Assembly (NCBI GenBank): GCA_964036315.1
Contig: OZ038482.1
Location: 10,154,198-10,218,197, forward strand
Reading direction: 5' to 3'
Length of the DNA: 64,000 bases
Source of the DNA: Acanthosepion esculentum
Taxonomy: Eukaryota > Mollusca > Cephalopoda > Sepiida > Sepiidae
A program made the position numbers and the translations under genes. Each line of letters begins with the position of its first letter. Position 1 is the stretch's first letter. The notes under the pieces are model-generated. The model worked only from the letters and a program-made list of their open reading frames with translations, was not told the DNA's origin and did not search any database. Below are positions 10,495-20,815 of this stretch, in pieces.

Positions 10495-12140
10495 TACCTT
10501 GACTGCTTCAATCGCCGGGGTAACCTAAGGGCAAAAGAAATAGACAACCTCCTCCAGGATGATCTGTTGGTGGTCGCTCTCTAAAATTCAGGCATTGACA
10601 AATCCGTCTACTCTTTGATGTCTGGCCAGCTCTTGCGTTACCGTCTCCGCTTGCGCCCGCCTTTGCAGTGGCTTGCCAGAGAATGTTATGCCGCGTGACG
10701 TGGCCAAACTATGCCATCTTCCGACGCTTAATAGTGGCGAAGAATTTTTCCTATCGGTCCACGAAACGTTTGACCTTGCTCCGCACATAGTCATTGGTTT
10801 TGTTCTCCCAGTAGGAGATGCGGATGTGCTTTCTCAAGCATTTGTTGTCGAACGCCTGAATCCTTTTTCCTGCCTCGACCAGGAGTGTTCAAGTCGCACA
10901 CCTGTAGAGAAGACCAGCGATTTTCAGAGCTTGAACTTGGTATGGAAGCTGATGTTGCTCCTCCATATCCTTTCCTGTCTAGTCATCGCTGCTGTGGCTG
11001 TGGCGATCCGTGTTAGCATTTCTGCGTTGCTGGTGCCATCTTTTGACAAGGTTGCTCCCAAGTATGTGAAAGTGGGCACATCCTTCAGTGGTTCGACATC
11101 CATCGTGTGAGGCTGGCACTGATGTTGTTTGTGCTATTCACCATTACTTTGGATTTCTCTGTGTTTAGTTCCACTCCATATGCGGCGGCCCTTTCAAAGA
11201 GCTTGTTGGTCCTTGCAGCTCACTGTTACTGCCCTCCATAAGGTCAATATTGTCTGCGAAACGCAGATTACAGACAGGTCTACCATCGATAGAAAGAGAA
11301 GTGTTGTGGTCGTGAAGGCTTTCCTGTATAATTCCAGAAACAGGTTGAAGAGTGTTGGGAAGAGTAGGTATCCTTGTCTAACGCCGATAGTCGTCTGGAA
11401 GAAATATCCCAGTTGGTTACTGAAGAAAATGCACTGGCGGCATGGTCATAGAGAGTCTGGATAACTTGTATGGGCCCTTCTTCTATGTTAAATCCTCTGA
11501 AGACGTGCCATTAGCCCTCATGCTATACTCGAGCAAATGCTTTCTCGAAATCAATGAAATTGTAGAACAGGTCCCTTTGGTTTTTCAGATGTTTCCCGAT
11601 GAGAACACTACAGTTCAAGATTTGCCTCACTGTGCTCCGTCCAGCTCTAAAACCTACCTCCTCTTCTGAGAGAAGTTCTTCAGCCTTAGATTTCAGACGG
11701 TTGAGGATAATACGGAGCATGACCCTGTTGGGGTGGCAGATCAGCCTTATTGTTCTATAATTCTGGCAATGCTTGAGATTATCCTTCTTTGGTAGGGGTA
11801 TCACCAATGACTGGGTCCACTCTTTTGGCCACTTCTTCTGTCCCAAATTCGTTGGCATCGAGGTGTTACGGACTTGATAGCTTCTTCACCTCCATTTCTT
11901 TTACGAGTTCATTGTCCACTTCCGGTGACTTGCCAGGTTTCAGGCTCCTTACTGCAGCTTCTACCTACTCCTTCAGTATTGGCGGACTGTCTTCACCTTC
12001 TGTTGGGTACTGGATAGACCTCGTAATTTTACAGGTCGTCGCAGTATTCGGTCCACGATTCAGAACTTTGGTAGCTTGCCATTTTTGTCATCTATGACAG
12101 CTGCTCTTGGCTGGCTAGTCTTGGCGAGGGATTTCTAGTG
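10495..12140 (-). pseudogene. LINE endonuclease/reverse transcriptase ORF2, decayed
   Basis: On the minus strand the order of RT landmarks is kept. At 11,523-11,858 lie WPKEWTQSLVIPLPKK, NYRTI, the fingers segment EEEVGFRAGRST and the palm motif FIDFEKAFARV. At 11,220-11,400 follow TTIGVRQG and a FADN-ID segment, where most relatives have FADD, the catalytic aspartate pair. Then come thumb and C-terminal pieces down to about 10,500. Frameshifts and stops occur throughout. This resembles the abundant invertebrate non-LTR elements annotated as endonuclease-reverse transcriptase; the clade is not resolved. The endonuclease domain is missing, consistent with 5-prime truncation. Confidence 0.85.
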
Positions 12141-12144
12141 TCTA

Positions 12145-12270
12145 TTGATTCGTTAGAGTTATATCTGAAGAAAGCCACAGATCACAACGACATAAATGTT
12201 GTGTCAACAACAAAAAGACGAAGACATTAGCCCGATTGTAAATAATAACTCCTCATCCCAAAAATGAAAA
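12145..12270 (+). repeat. PLE tail (pLTR end), copy a
   Basis: It shares with copies at 32.4, 44.4, 45.5, 49.9 and 50.8 kb the order CTGAAGA, a short paired segment, a GAAA-like box (here TAAA), then GA-GA-ACA-TAG and a TGTAAATAATAA end. The copies at 49.9 and 50.8 kb flank a GIY-YIG endonuclease, which ties this repeat to Penelope-like elements. Confidence 0.6.
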
Positions 12271-12299
12271 CAGAAAAATACGAAATGTTTAATTATTGC

Positions 12300-12495
12300 T
12301 AGAATATCATGAGGATGTTTTTATCTGGTGATAAGCTAAAGTCAAATCTATTTTTGAAAGACAGCGTTTGTCGGCAAGTGGAGGTAAATGTGTCGATGTG
12401 TGGTAAAGGATATCGATTACTTTTAACACAGCATTAGTAATTACCGTCTGATTTTGAAGCAAACTGGAAGAGACTTGCCAATTCTCTTTTAGCAA
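12300..12495 (-). pseudogene. Ty3/gypsy reverse transcriptase fragment
   Basis: Two minus-strand frames joined by a small indel give YPLPHIDT and then RCLSKIDLTLAYHQI. These are the consecutive gypsy RT landmarks YPLP-x-ID and FSKIDL-x-x-AYHQI that precede the catalytic YxDD box. Nothing further of the element is visible; it lies next to a PLE tail and a LINE. Confidence 0.65.
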
Positions 12496-12635
12496 GGTTT
12501 ATCACTCTGGACTTTTGAAGAATTTTAATTCTAATCGAGCTGTTTTAGATTTTCCTCTTTTTTTGACAAAACTCAAGCATGGCTTTCTGCATCTATTCTC
12601 TGATAAATTTCTAATTACTTTCACTGACGTGAGGT

Positions 12636-13062
12636 TGTAGTGAACAAAACAAAATCTAGAATTAAAATTCAAATGCTAAGCACTGACTCATTGATTTTGT
12701 TAGAAATTAAAAAGACTCGAATTTACAAACTTTACTTAACACACATGCGAAAAGCGAATCGAAAACAAAACTCGTAAAATTTCACACCTTGATGCGAAAT
12801 GTTTTTCGGCCAATAGAAAACTAAGAAACATTTAAAAACAAAATTCAAATAATCTTCAATTCTCAGAAAGAAATTCTTTTACAGAACTTTTCGCGAGCCG
12901 ACGCAAAATTTGTTCATCGTCCAATGAAAAGCCTGAATCATATACGGGAGTGAATTCCCAAATGATCTTTCAAGCCCTACAAACAAAATAAAAGACGGGC
13001 AAGTTTGCTTGTCACCAGAGAGAGAGGAGGAGACGAGCGTATTAACAAATCCCTTGACAGCG
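12636..13062 (+). repeat. 430-bp direct repeat, copy 1
   Basis: This matches 15,768-16,190 at roughly 85-90 percent by eye. Both begin TGTAGTGAACAAAAC and carry two CCAAT boxes (CGGCCAAT and GTCCAAT), then a GACGGGCAAG segment and an ACGAGCGTATTAACA end. Direct orientation, a TG start and promoter-like boxes suggest LTRs, but the 2.7 kb between them holds LINE and SINE pieces rather than gag-pol. Confidence 0.6.
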
Positions 13063-13820
13063 TCAAACGAGCGTTATTATTATCTCTACCTTTCTCCCTC
13101 GCCTCTTTTATACTTGATAAAGGAACGGAACATTTTAAGACTGAGCGATTACTTCAAAGAGATTCCTAACATTCGATAATGCTCATACATACATACATCC
13201 ACACATAAGTTCCTGCCTACGTACACATAAACTCATTCTTGTAAGGACTACTACGAACATTTTGACGACCTTGTATCAACCAAAATACATTCATTTTATT
13301 TGTAAAGAACATAATTGATTTATATGTATATAAATTTGTTGTTTCACTTTACATTTTGATTTTCTTGTTTTATACTCCTCTTATGGTGGGCTATCTAACT
13401 AACAAGGCCAAATCTAACTAATCTGTTTCAACACTCATACACTTCACTATAACTGATAAGGTGTTTTCTTATTAATTCACTCGTAAATAGACGATAGCTA
13501 AAGTTGTTAACAATTAAATTTAATGACGAACTTCTATAATATTGTCTTGTTTATTTTTATTTTTACAGTTCATGGTTAAAGCAAAGTTGTTAAAATATCT
13601 AAGCTAAATAAAAGATCAGTGACATCATCGATCTTCAATGTCCATTGAAAAGAACTTTTTAGACAAGGAATTTCAACTTCCAGATTCACTTATCCACGAC
13701 ATTGTATTTTCGCACCATTGGCGAATGCGATTTATATAGGTAATGAGTAGAAACCAAATTCCCTTCATTATAGAAACTGGTAATGTAAAACTACTAACAC
13801 CAGTGTCAATAAGAAATTTT
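13063..13820. other. No recognisable gene
   Basis: AT-rich sequence after the direct repeat, with CATACATACATCC-type short repeats near 13,180. No supported frame. Confidence 0.3.
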
Positions 13821-13824
13821 ATTT

Positions 13825-14345
13825 TGATCCAAAAGCTAAGCAAAGTATTGAGAAACATGAAAATTTCTTTAAAAGCAAAGAAAAGAATGCGGAACTGTCA
13901 TATAATATCAGTCCTCTTGTATGGCATTAAATATTGGAAGATCTCTTTCCATATGACGAAAAAAGAGGAGGCAAAATAAATGAGGTTCTACAGAAGGATG
14001 CTGAGAATACCATGGACAGAGAATGTAAGCAACGAAGAAGTCTTAAAGAAAATAGAAACAAAAGAACATTTATCCATAGAATCAGAAAGAAACTAATGAA
14101 ATTTCTTGGGCAGGTATTGAGGAAGGACGGTTTAGCGAATTTGATATTCACGGGATATATCAAAGGAAAAGGGATAGCTGAATAGGTTACCTACCTTACT
14201 AGGTTGTGTGAATGGATGACGGAAATGGGGTGTGGGAGGCTTGTCAAAGGGACAAAAGTTGCTAACGTCTACAAGGGATAGGAGATTATGAGAATATCTC
14301 TCATAATCTCCTATTACCGATATCTTGAAGGGACACTGCACATAG
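13825..14345 (+). pseudogene. LINE reverse transcriptase C-terminus
   Basis: The plus strand reads, over three frames, KLSKVLRNMKISLKAKKR, then ISVLLYGI-x-YW, MRFYRRMLRIPWTE, VSNEEVLKKIETK and NFLG. These are the post-thumb landmarks of the widespread LINE family whose copies also lie at 18.4, 46.4 and 48.5 kb. The copy has frameshifts, stops and no catalytic domain. It ends near 14,345 in a tail like KGQKLL-x-x-TRDRRL. Confidence 0.75.
14267..14320. repeat. Short palindrome inside LINE tail
   Basis: ATAGGAGATTATGAG is followed after seven bases by its exact reverse complement CTCATAATCTCCTAT. It sits where the LINE frame would encode the last residues, so it probably arose after insertion. 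Confidence 0.7.
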
Positions 14346-14515
14346 ACGGGGAATATCGTAGTCCTGCAAAGACTTCCAAATGTGGCAGGTCAAATGGAAC
14401 TAAAGCTGTCCGCCCAGTTGTGGTGGCCAAGAAATGGTAAACATTTGCTTTTTGAGTCATCCGTTCTAGCTCTGTCAGCGTAAAAATATGAATTATGACT
14501 TTGATTGATTATTGG

Positions 14516-14775
14516 GCTTACCGTCGTATCACGTTGAAACACCAGTTATCGTACGAACGGCTACGTTAAGCAACGTGGAGCTTGGTCAGTAACTTGATGT
14601 GCGACTGCTTGGGAATAACAGGTGCTGTAAGAAATAACGGCTCGAAATTGGAAAATCGGAGAGCCGAGTTCTAATCCAGTCGGGTTCGTTATATTCAGTT
14701 GCGCGGAAATACTCTCGGGAAAGGCATGAATCTATTTCTCCTCTCCCAGCTATGGATTAATTAGCATGACTTGCA
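14516..14775 (+). mobile_element. 5S rRNA-tRNA chimeric SINE, copy 1
   Basis: Bases 14,516-14,631 follow eukaryotic 5S rRNA in order: TATCACGTTGAAA, GTTAAGCAACGT, a GTCAGTAACTTGATG segment and CTTGGGAATAACAGGTGCTG. This includes the box A and box C regions of the internal promoter. Directly after it (14,632-14,690) comes a tRNA-like part with a B-box region (GAGTTCTAATCC), then a tail shared with 32.0 and 47.2 kb (GGGAAAGGCATGAATC, CTCCCAGCTATGG). The head is too diverged for a working 5S gene. Chimeric 5S/tRNA SINEs are known from vertebrates. Confidence 0.75.
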
Positions 14776-15069
14776 TTATTATCGCAAAAAAATCTTATAA
14801 TCTAAAAATGTTTTCTGGCTTTAAATAACCTAAAAAGGGTTGATAAGCCGTAAAAGACAAAGCAATCAATCGACTAATTATTCTTGTTTTATGCACTGTA
14901 TTTTTATGCATATAACAGCGGCCTTATTTATTTTTGTTTTACAGTGTGGGCTGTGGAATTTCTTTTCAGTAAAGGTATTAGCTCTTCAGTGAGTTTGCCT
15001 AAATAAACAGGAGATATTCCTTTTGTGAAGCAGCGGCAATACTATAGTGATTTACGAAGCATAGCTTAG

Positions 15070-15190
15070 ATGTGGCACAAGGCCGAAAGTATGGAACGCT
15101 TAGTGAGGATCGATCTCACTACTCAGTCGTAATTGATCTAGCGTGACAAGCTTGTTAACTATTACACCACATCGAAGTGCTTATGGCAAG
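15070..15190 (-). mobile_element. tRNA-like SINE head
   Basis: The minus strand reads GTGGTGTAATAGTTAACAAG, a tRNA A-box region like that of the SINE at 53.8 kb, and then GAGATCGATCCTC, a B-box-like motif. Nothing suggests a functional tRNA gene. Confidence 0.45.
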
Positions 15191-15767
15191 TACTATAGAT
15201 GAAGATAAAGCTGGCACCATTACGATTCTGCTATGGAGTATATTTCTTATAAATAATCTGATGGGCGTCCTGCAATTGTAGCTGTTTTCATAAATTTGTT
15301 CAGCATTTCATAGGTTGCTGACAGACTACTTTGTTTTAATTCATCATATTTTTTAGAGTTTAGCAGCAAAGGAAGGGTTTTTGCAAGAAACAGGTAACAA
15401 ATATATAGGATACGAACATTGTTGCAGGGGCGCCAAGACGTCGGAGGTGAAATTGGGCATCTCGTATAGAACATCGACGATTCATTGCTATCTCCATCAA
15501 TTCTGACAGTGATGGAAATGGGTTTTAGGCACTAGTAGGGTGCTAAGATCCGTGAGGCTGGGGTCGGGATAGAAGTTGGGATAGAAGCTATAATGCCGCC
15601 CTTAGAATTTTTGTTTAATATGGTAAATTTCAGGGCCATTTTGTGTTTTGTGCAGAATGGTTACATGCATAATTACCAGTAACTCAGCAAAATCAAGATA
15701 TATTTTAGTAAAATCATTTTTTCATGTTATTCGTAAATTTCCGTTTGGGTTTCTGGGATGAAGAGTT
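15191..15767. other. No recognisable gene
   Basis: The minus frame 15,247-15,474 has no known domain. No repeats of note. Confidence 0.3.
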
Positions 15768-16190
15768 TGTAGTGAACAAAACAAGATCTAGATTTAAAAT
15801 TCAAATGCTAAGCACTGACTCAATGATTTTGTTAGAAAATAAAAAGACTCGAATTTACAAATATTGCTTTACACACACGCAATAGCGAATCCAAAACAAA
15901 ACTGGTGAAATTTCACACCCTGATGCGAAATATTTTTCGGCCAATAAAAAACTAGAAAACATTTAAAAAGAAAATTCAAATAATCTTCAATTCTTAGAAA
16001 CAATTTTTTTACAGACCTTTTCGCTAGCCGACGCGAAGTCTGTTCGTCGTCCAATGGAAAGGCCCGAATCATATCCGGGAATGAATTCCCAAATGACCTT
16101 TTCAAGCCCCAGAAACAAAATAAGAGACGGGCAAGTTCGCCTGTCACCAGAGAGAAGGAAACGAGCGTATTAACATGTCCCTTGAAGTTA
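15768..16190 (+). repeat. 430-bp direct repeat, copy 2
   Basis: Partner of 12,636-13,062, with the same TGTAGTG start, two CCAAT boxes and ACGAGCGTATTAACA end. Similarity stops at CCCTTGA. Confidence 0.6.
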
Positions 16191-16268
16191 TCATTATTTA
16201 ATATTACTATAGATATCTTCAGTCTTCATGGCAGATTATTTGACACATAACAAACTATGAAATATGTA

Positions 16269-16488
16269 TTGAGTTGGTGCATAATTATCAGGCGTTTTTA
16301 AACAATATTTATCATGAAAAAAGAAACATAATTCAACAATAACATTTTTAAATGATTATGATTATCGACACGCATTTTATAACCTGAAAATAAAATAATA
16401 TTTTTAGTAAAAAAAGTAAACAAAACAGTAATTTTTATTAACAAATAACTTACCTACAAAAACGCCTGATAATTATGCACCAACCCAA
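16269..16488. mobile_element. Mariner-type MITE
   Basis: The ends are about 31-bp inverted repeats starting TTGAGTTGGTGCATAATT and TTGGGTTGGTGCATAATT, with near-identical inner parts (TATCAGGCGTTTTT). The left end follows TA. The interior is AT-rich and non-coding. TTRGGTTGGTGCA starts are typical of mariner inverted repeats. Confidence 0.8.
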
Positions 16489-16956
16489 AAATATAAAACT
16501 TAATTTTAGCTATTTTATTTATTTATTAATTTTTGTTTTTGCTAATAATTAAAAACTGAATAAATGGAAAAAATTCTGATATAATTATTATTTCTAAATT
16601 TTGAGGTGGATCAGAAATATTTACATCTAGAAATGTTGTCTGCTTTTTATAAACATTGTCACTATATAAAAATGTCATTGCCTTTTTAGGTATTTTTTAA
16701 ATCGTCTAAAATTCATCTAATAACTGGATATTCATAAAATGTCAAAGAGAATATACATGAATATATATTTTTTAATACTTAAACATTATTTTTAGTTGTA
16801 TAATGTTCAGGCCGGTAGACGAAAGCAAATAAATACTGTTTAATAAATAAACGGGGCGTCTACTCATATATGAGCACCCACTGAAAATAACGTTTTGAAA
16901 GTGATAAAAATCTGTCGGATTAATAAATAATAAATCCATCCTCTTTGTTTACAAAT

Positions 16957-16957
<1 letters not shown>
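16489..16957. other. No recognisable gene
   Basis: AT-rich DNA without supported frames or repeats. Confidence 0.35.
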
Positions 16958-17028
<71 letters not shown>

Positions 17029-17029
17029 C

Positions 17030-17088
<59 letters not shown>
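16958..17088. repeat. Compound (TA)n(TG)n microsatellite
   Basis: About 28 TA units followed by about 36 TG units with two CG interruptions, ending where the LTR begins. Confidence 0.95.
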
Positions 17089-17095
<7 letters not shown>

Positions 17096-17220
17096 GACCT
17101 GGGGTGAAGATGAAAAGAAAACGCGTGTGTTTAAATTTCCTCCTAGAAGAAGGTCCAGCTACAAGAAAATGTCGGACTTGGATTAAGTTCAACTGAAGAT
17201 GAAGAAGACAAACAAACAAG

Positions 17221-17274
<54 letters not shown>

Positions 17275-17652
17275 CAAATATATGTATTAAATAAAACAAT
17301 TACAAAGCACATAGACAGTTAACATTGTGTTTGTGTGTAAACGTCCGTATGTGTGCGAACGTTTGTGTTTGTTCTTTGGTGAATGTTCGTACGTACATGT
17401 ATGTTTGTAATGTTCATAGCGTCTTCCCAGAAATGGGAAACGTTGTCTTTTGTGAGAGCTCACATTGTAGTGGTGTTCGCTGAAATGAAAAAAGAAGAGA
17501 AAGAGTTACCTCACCTCCACGCGAGGTGGGATGCGGCACGAGGCCTGTGGAAAAAAAAGTCGAGGCAAGAAGTCTCCCAGCATTTACAGTAAGGGGAGAG
17601 AGACCCCTGGTGAAGAATTTGTGAATTAAGGAGGAAAGGAGGAGCTGACTCC

Positions 17653-17656
<4 letters not shown>
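17089..17656 (-). repeat. LTR, minus strand, with internal (TA)n
   Basis: Read on the minus strand it begins TGTCGGAGTCAGCTCC and ends CCTCTACA. It follows the solo LTR at 27,817-28,314 landmark by landmark: GGGGTCTCTCTCCCC, a weak TATA region, the GTTTCCCA-x-x-TTCTGGGAA segment and the GTCTTGTTTG stretch. A (TA)n run at 17,224-17,275 sits where the other copy has a short AT-rich tract. Microsatellites on both sides hide any target duplication. Confidence 0.75.

Positions 17657-17696
<40 letters not shown>
17657..17696. repeat. (TA)n microsatellite
   Basis: About 20 TA units abutting the LTR start. Confidence 0.95.
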
Positions 17697-17698
<2 letters not shown>

Positions 17699-18405
17699 TT
17701 TTTGCACGCTTGCCCCACCACTTTTTCAATTTGATCATGTTCAATTGTGTATCGATACGAATTACATTGAGGTGCACACTTTTTAAAGATAACTCTTTGA
17801 AAAATAAAATATAACCCTTTTTGAACATTTTTTATTTTTATTTTCTGATTTATATTCTGTGTCTATTTTCTGTAAAAAAAAATCAAAAATTTTCTTTAAT
17901 TTGCTTTTTAGACGGTTTTCTTTTGTAATTTCCTAATATCAATTTAATAATTCGATATTTTTTAAAGTCTTCATTTATTTTTTTTAAAGGCGTACCACTA
18001 GGATTTTGTTTTTAAAAACTTAATGTTCTTAAATAAATATACAATAATATTGGGAAAATATTCTCGAGAATTTTTATTTTTTTCGAGAATTTTTTATTTT
18101 TTTATAATATTAAACTGTTGTTGATGGGATACTATAATTAACTACGGGTGCGCAGACGTATAATCATTTCTGTTTTTCAGTTGTCATTCTTCTCGCACTG
18201 GCCAAGTCGTACGTAAGATGTACTGATTGAAAGAACAAATAACTCTATACATTACTTTCAACATAATTCCCTACAGAATTTGTAGAACAATTAACCAATG
18301 CATTACATACTCGTATATCTTATAGTGTTTCAACAGACGACCGAAAATGTGACTCTGAAATCGGAAGGCACATTGGAATAATGAAAGAGCCTTTCAAAGG
18401 TTAAG
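17697..18405. other. No recognisable gene
   Basis: Very AT-rich DNA with poly-T tracts and no supported feature. Confidence 0.35.
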
Positions 18406-18409
18406 CTAA

Positions 18410-18690
18410 CTATTAAGAAACAGGGAAACCTGTGATGTTCTACAGAAAGATGCTGGGAATACCATAGAGAGAACGTGGGAGTAACCAGGAAGTTTTAAGG
18501 AAAATGGGAATAAAAGGTATACTTTTACTTGGAATCGTACAGAGATAGTTGAAATTTCTGACACATAATGAGGAAAGAGGTTTGGAGAATCTGACATTCA
18601 CATGACATATTGAAAGTAAGAGAGGCGGAGGAAAAGGACGGGAAGTTGAGGCGAGCCGTGATCACCTACATCCTGGCTGAAACACAACAC
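18410..18690 (+). pseudogene. LINE C-terminus fragment
   Basis: Broken frames give MFYRKMLGIP, LRKMGIKR and HIMRKE, the same landmarks in the same order as the LINE at 13.8-14.3 kb (FYRRMLRIP, KKIETK, and the following HIMRKEGL-type segment). More stops than that copy. Confidence 0.6.
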
Positions 18691-19077
18691 ATAATGTCAG
18701 ATTGCACTAAGACAGTATCTTTTACTAAATATCAAATCATTATGACTTGCAACCGGTTATTGTTTCTCTTTATGAAGAATTATATGCTTAGATCAAGAAT
18801 TTTTAGATTTTTTTTATAGCAATAAGTATAGACATATTAAGAGGATATTTATAATAAAAAAGGCGACATAACAAAAATATATATTATGTTAATCAGTAAT
18901 GCCGAAATATAACGATTAAAAACAGCTAAACCAATTTATCAGTCCTCTCTCGCCAGGGCAACAATCGAGGAGAAAAAACGATGTGCACAGCCACTAAAAA
19001 CCCCAGACTAATATTATAGACACACAAAAATATAACATTAAAGGCTAATTATCTTAAGCCCACCAACAACTCCTTAC
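18691..19077. other. No recognisable gene
   Basis: AT-rich filler between the LINE fragment and the 39-bp array. Confidence 0.3.
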
Positions 19078-19590
19078 CATCATTTAAATAATTACCATTA
19101 ATATAAAATCCCTTAGCATCATTTAAATAATTACCATTAATATAAAATCCCTTACCATCATTTAAATAATTGCCATTAATATAAAATCCCTTAGCATCAT
19201 TTAAATAATTGCCATTAATATAAAATCTCTTACCATAATTTAAATAATTACCATTAATATAACATCCCTTAGCATCATTTAAATAATTACCATTAATATA
19301 AAATCCCTTACCATCATTTAAATAATTACCATTAATATAAAATCCCTTACCATCATTTAAATAATTACCTTTAATATAAAATCCCTTAGCATCATTTAAA
19401 TAATTACCATTAATATAAAATCCCTTACTATCATTTAAATAATTACCATTAATATAAAATCCCTTAGCATCATTTAAATAATTACCATTAATATAAAATC
19501 CCTTAGCATCATTTAAATAATTACCATTAATATAAAATCCCTTACCATCATTTAAATAATTACCATTAATATAAAATCCTTTACATTAAT
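19078..19590 (+). repeat. 39-bp tandem array, about 13 units
   Basis: The unit contains CATTTAAATAATTACCATT and AATATAAAATCCCTTA. Successive CATTTAAAT anchors are 39 bases apart (19,081 and 19,120 at the start). Units differ by one or two bases. Although 39 is a multiple of three, the unit carries stop codons, so it is not a protein repeat. Confidence 0.95.
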
Positions 19591-19599
19591 ATAAAAGCG

Positions 19600-19795
19600 A
19601 GGTATTTCAGTTTAACGCCTATTCTTAAATTAATACTGAAACAACGTGAAATACGTAAACCTTGATAAAAATAGTAAATAAGTAGAAATTAAGTTGCGAT
19701 TAATTAAAATCTAATTTCCATCACGATAATGGTCAAGCGCTCATCCACTTAAATGTGAATCATTTTGTCTCACTAATATACAGGGTCGTCCGAAA
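19600..19795 (+). repeat. 190-bp direct repeat, copy 1
   Basis: This matches 20,520-20,715, sharing TTAACGCCTATT, AATTAATACTGAAACAACG, GCGATTAATTAAAAT and GGT-x-GTCCGAA at the end. Confidence 0.6.
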
Positions 19796-19837
19796 GTTGA
19801 AATTCTTGGATGTTGCGTGGGCCGTGCATTGTTTACA

Positions 19838-20110
19838 TGGGTGTGTGGCCGAGTGGGTAGAACGTTCGCTTTCCCGACCAGGTTCGTATCTCACTGTGGT
19901 CGATTTGTCAAGGGTGTGACTTTTTGATGTTATAGGCCTGTGAAAGTGAGCCCAGTGGGCGGTACCGTTGGAAAGTGCCTGGAAAAGCAAAACTACAGTT
20001 TGGCGCAAGCCTTGTGAGTGAAACTGGATATATGGAATTGTTCGTCGATGGTTGTGCTAGCACGAAGTCACAAATCATCGTGACCGAGGGTGTAAGCGTA
20101 CTGGATTTGT
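19838..20110 (+). mobile_element. tRNA-derived SINE, family B, copy 1
   Basis: The head has an A-box region GTGTGGCCGAGTGGGTAGA and a B-box GGTTCGTATCTC (19,881 on). The body shares with 23,600-23,906 a CAAGCCTTG-x-GAGTGAAACTGG segment and the tail TGTGCTAGCACGAAGTCA ... GTGACCGAGGGT. Cephalopod SINEs carry a similar CAAAGCCTTGTGAGTGG motif as I recall, which supports the tentative organism placement. Confidence 0.75.
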
Positions 20111-20381
20111 TCTAACTAGCTGACCGATTGACCGGATTCAAGAGAAAAGAGGAAAAGAGACTTGGAGTCCGGTTTGGCCTCTTTTTATTTCTTTTTCGGC
20201 GCACGCAATAAGTAACTTTTAATGTTGTCTCTTGATTGATTGATTTTGCCGTAAACCATTTTCCGGACTATTTTTCTTGGGTTTTTTGCTTATCGACTTT
20301 CTTTGATACTAGAGAGTTATTACAGGAAGTGAGTTGGGAAAGGAAGGAGAAGGGGAAATTCATCTTTGAATATGTGGTTTT

Positions 20382-20383
<2 letters not shown>

Positions 20384-20432
<49 letters not shown>
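20384..20432. repeat. (TA)n microsatellite
   Basis: About 24 TA units. Confidence 0.95.
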
Positions 20433-20435
<3 letters not shown>

Positions 20436-20519
20436 GTATCTCAATTTTTATCACTTGATTCAGTGTTTACTACACAGCACTGAAAATGCCATGATCTAAC
20501 AGTCCAAGACCATTATTAT

Positions 20520-20715
20520 AAAATCGAACTATTTTAGATTAACGCCTATTAATTAAATTAATACTGAAACAACGTGAAATATATAAAAACAGCAAATAAA
20601 TAGAAATTAAGCTGCGATTAATTAAAATTTAATCGTGGTAAAGAAAAAATCAAGCGGTCATCCATTTAACGTGACATGTTTTGTCTCGCTAAGATGCTGT
20701 GTGGTCCGAACGTCT
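20520..20715 (+). repeat. 190-bp direct repeat, copy 2
   Basis: Partner of 19,600-19,795. Its end overlaps the inverted-repeat element starting at 20,700. Confidence 0.6.
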
Positions 20716-20815
20716 TGTCCCCCCCGCTACCTCTCTTTCAAACTGTAGGAGCTCGTGCCAGCCATTTGAAATAGAAAATTTTATTATTTGGGGGTAACAA
20801 GACTTTCGGACCACA
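20700..20815. mobile_element. 116-bp MITE-like element
   Basis: Ends are inverted repeats TGTGGTCCGAA-x-GTCTTGT at 20,700 and its complement ending at 20,815. The interior is non-coding. No clear target duplication, so the superfamily is unknown. Confidence 0.6.

Noticed and set aside
16920..17312. 130-codon minus-strand frame
   Set aside because: Mostly microsatellite translation across an LTR border.
19078..19590. CRISPR array
   Set aside because: Head-to-tail 39-bp units without spacers.
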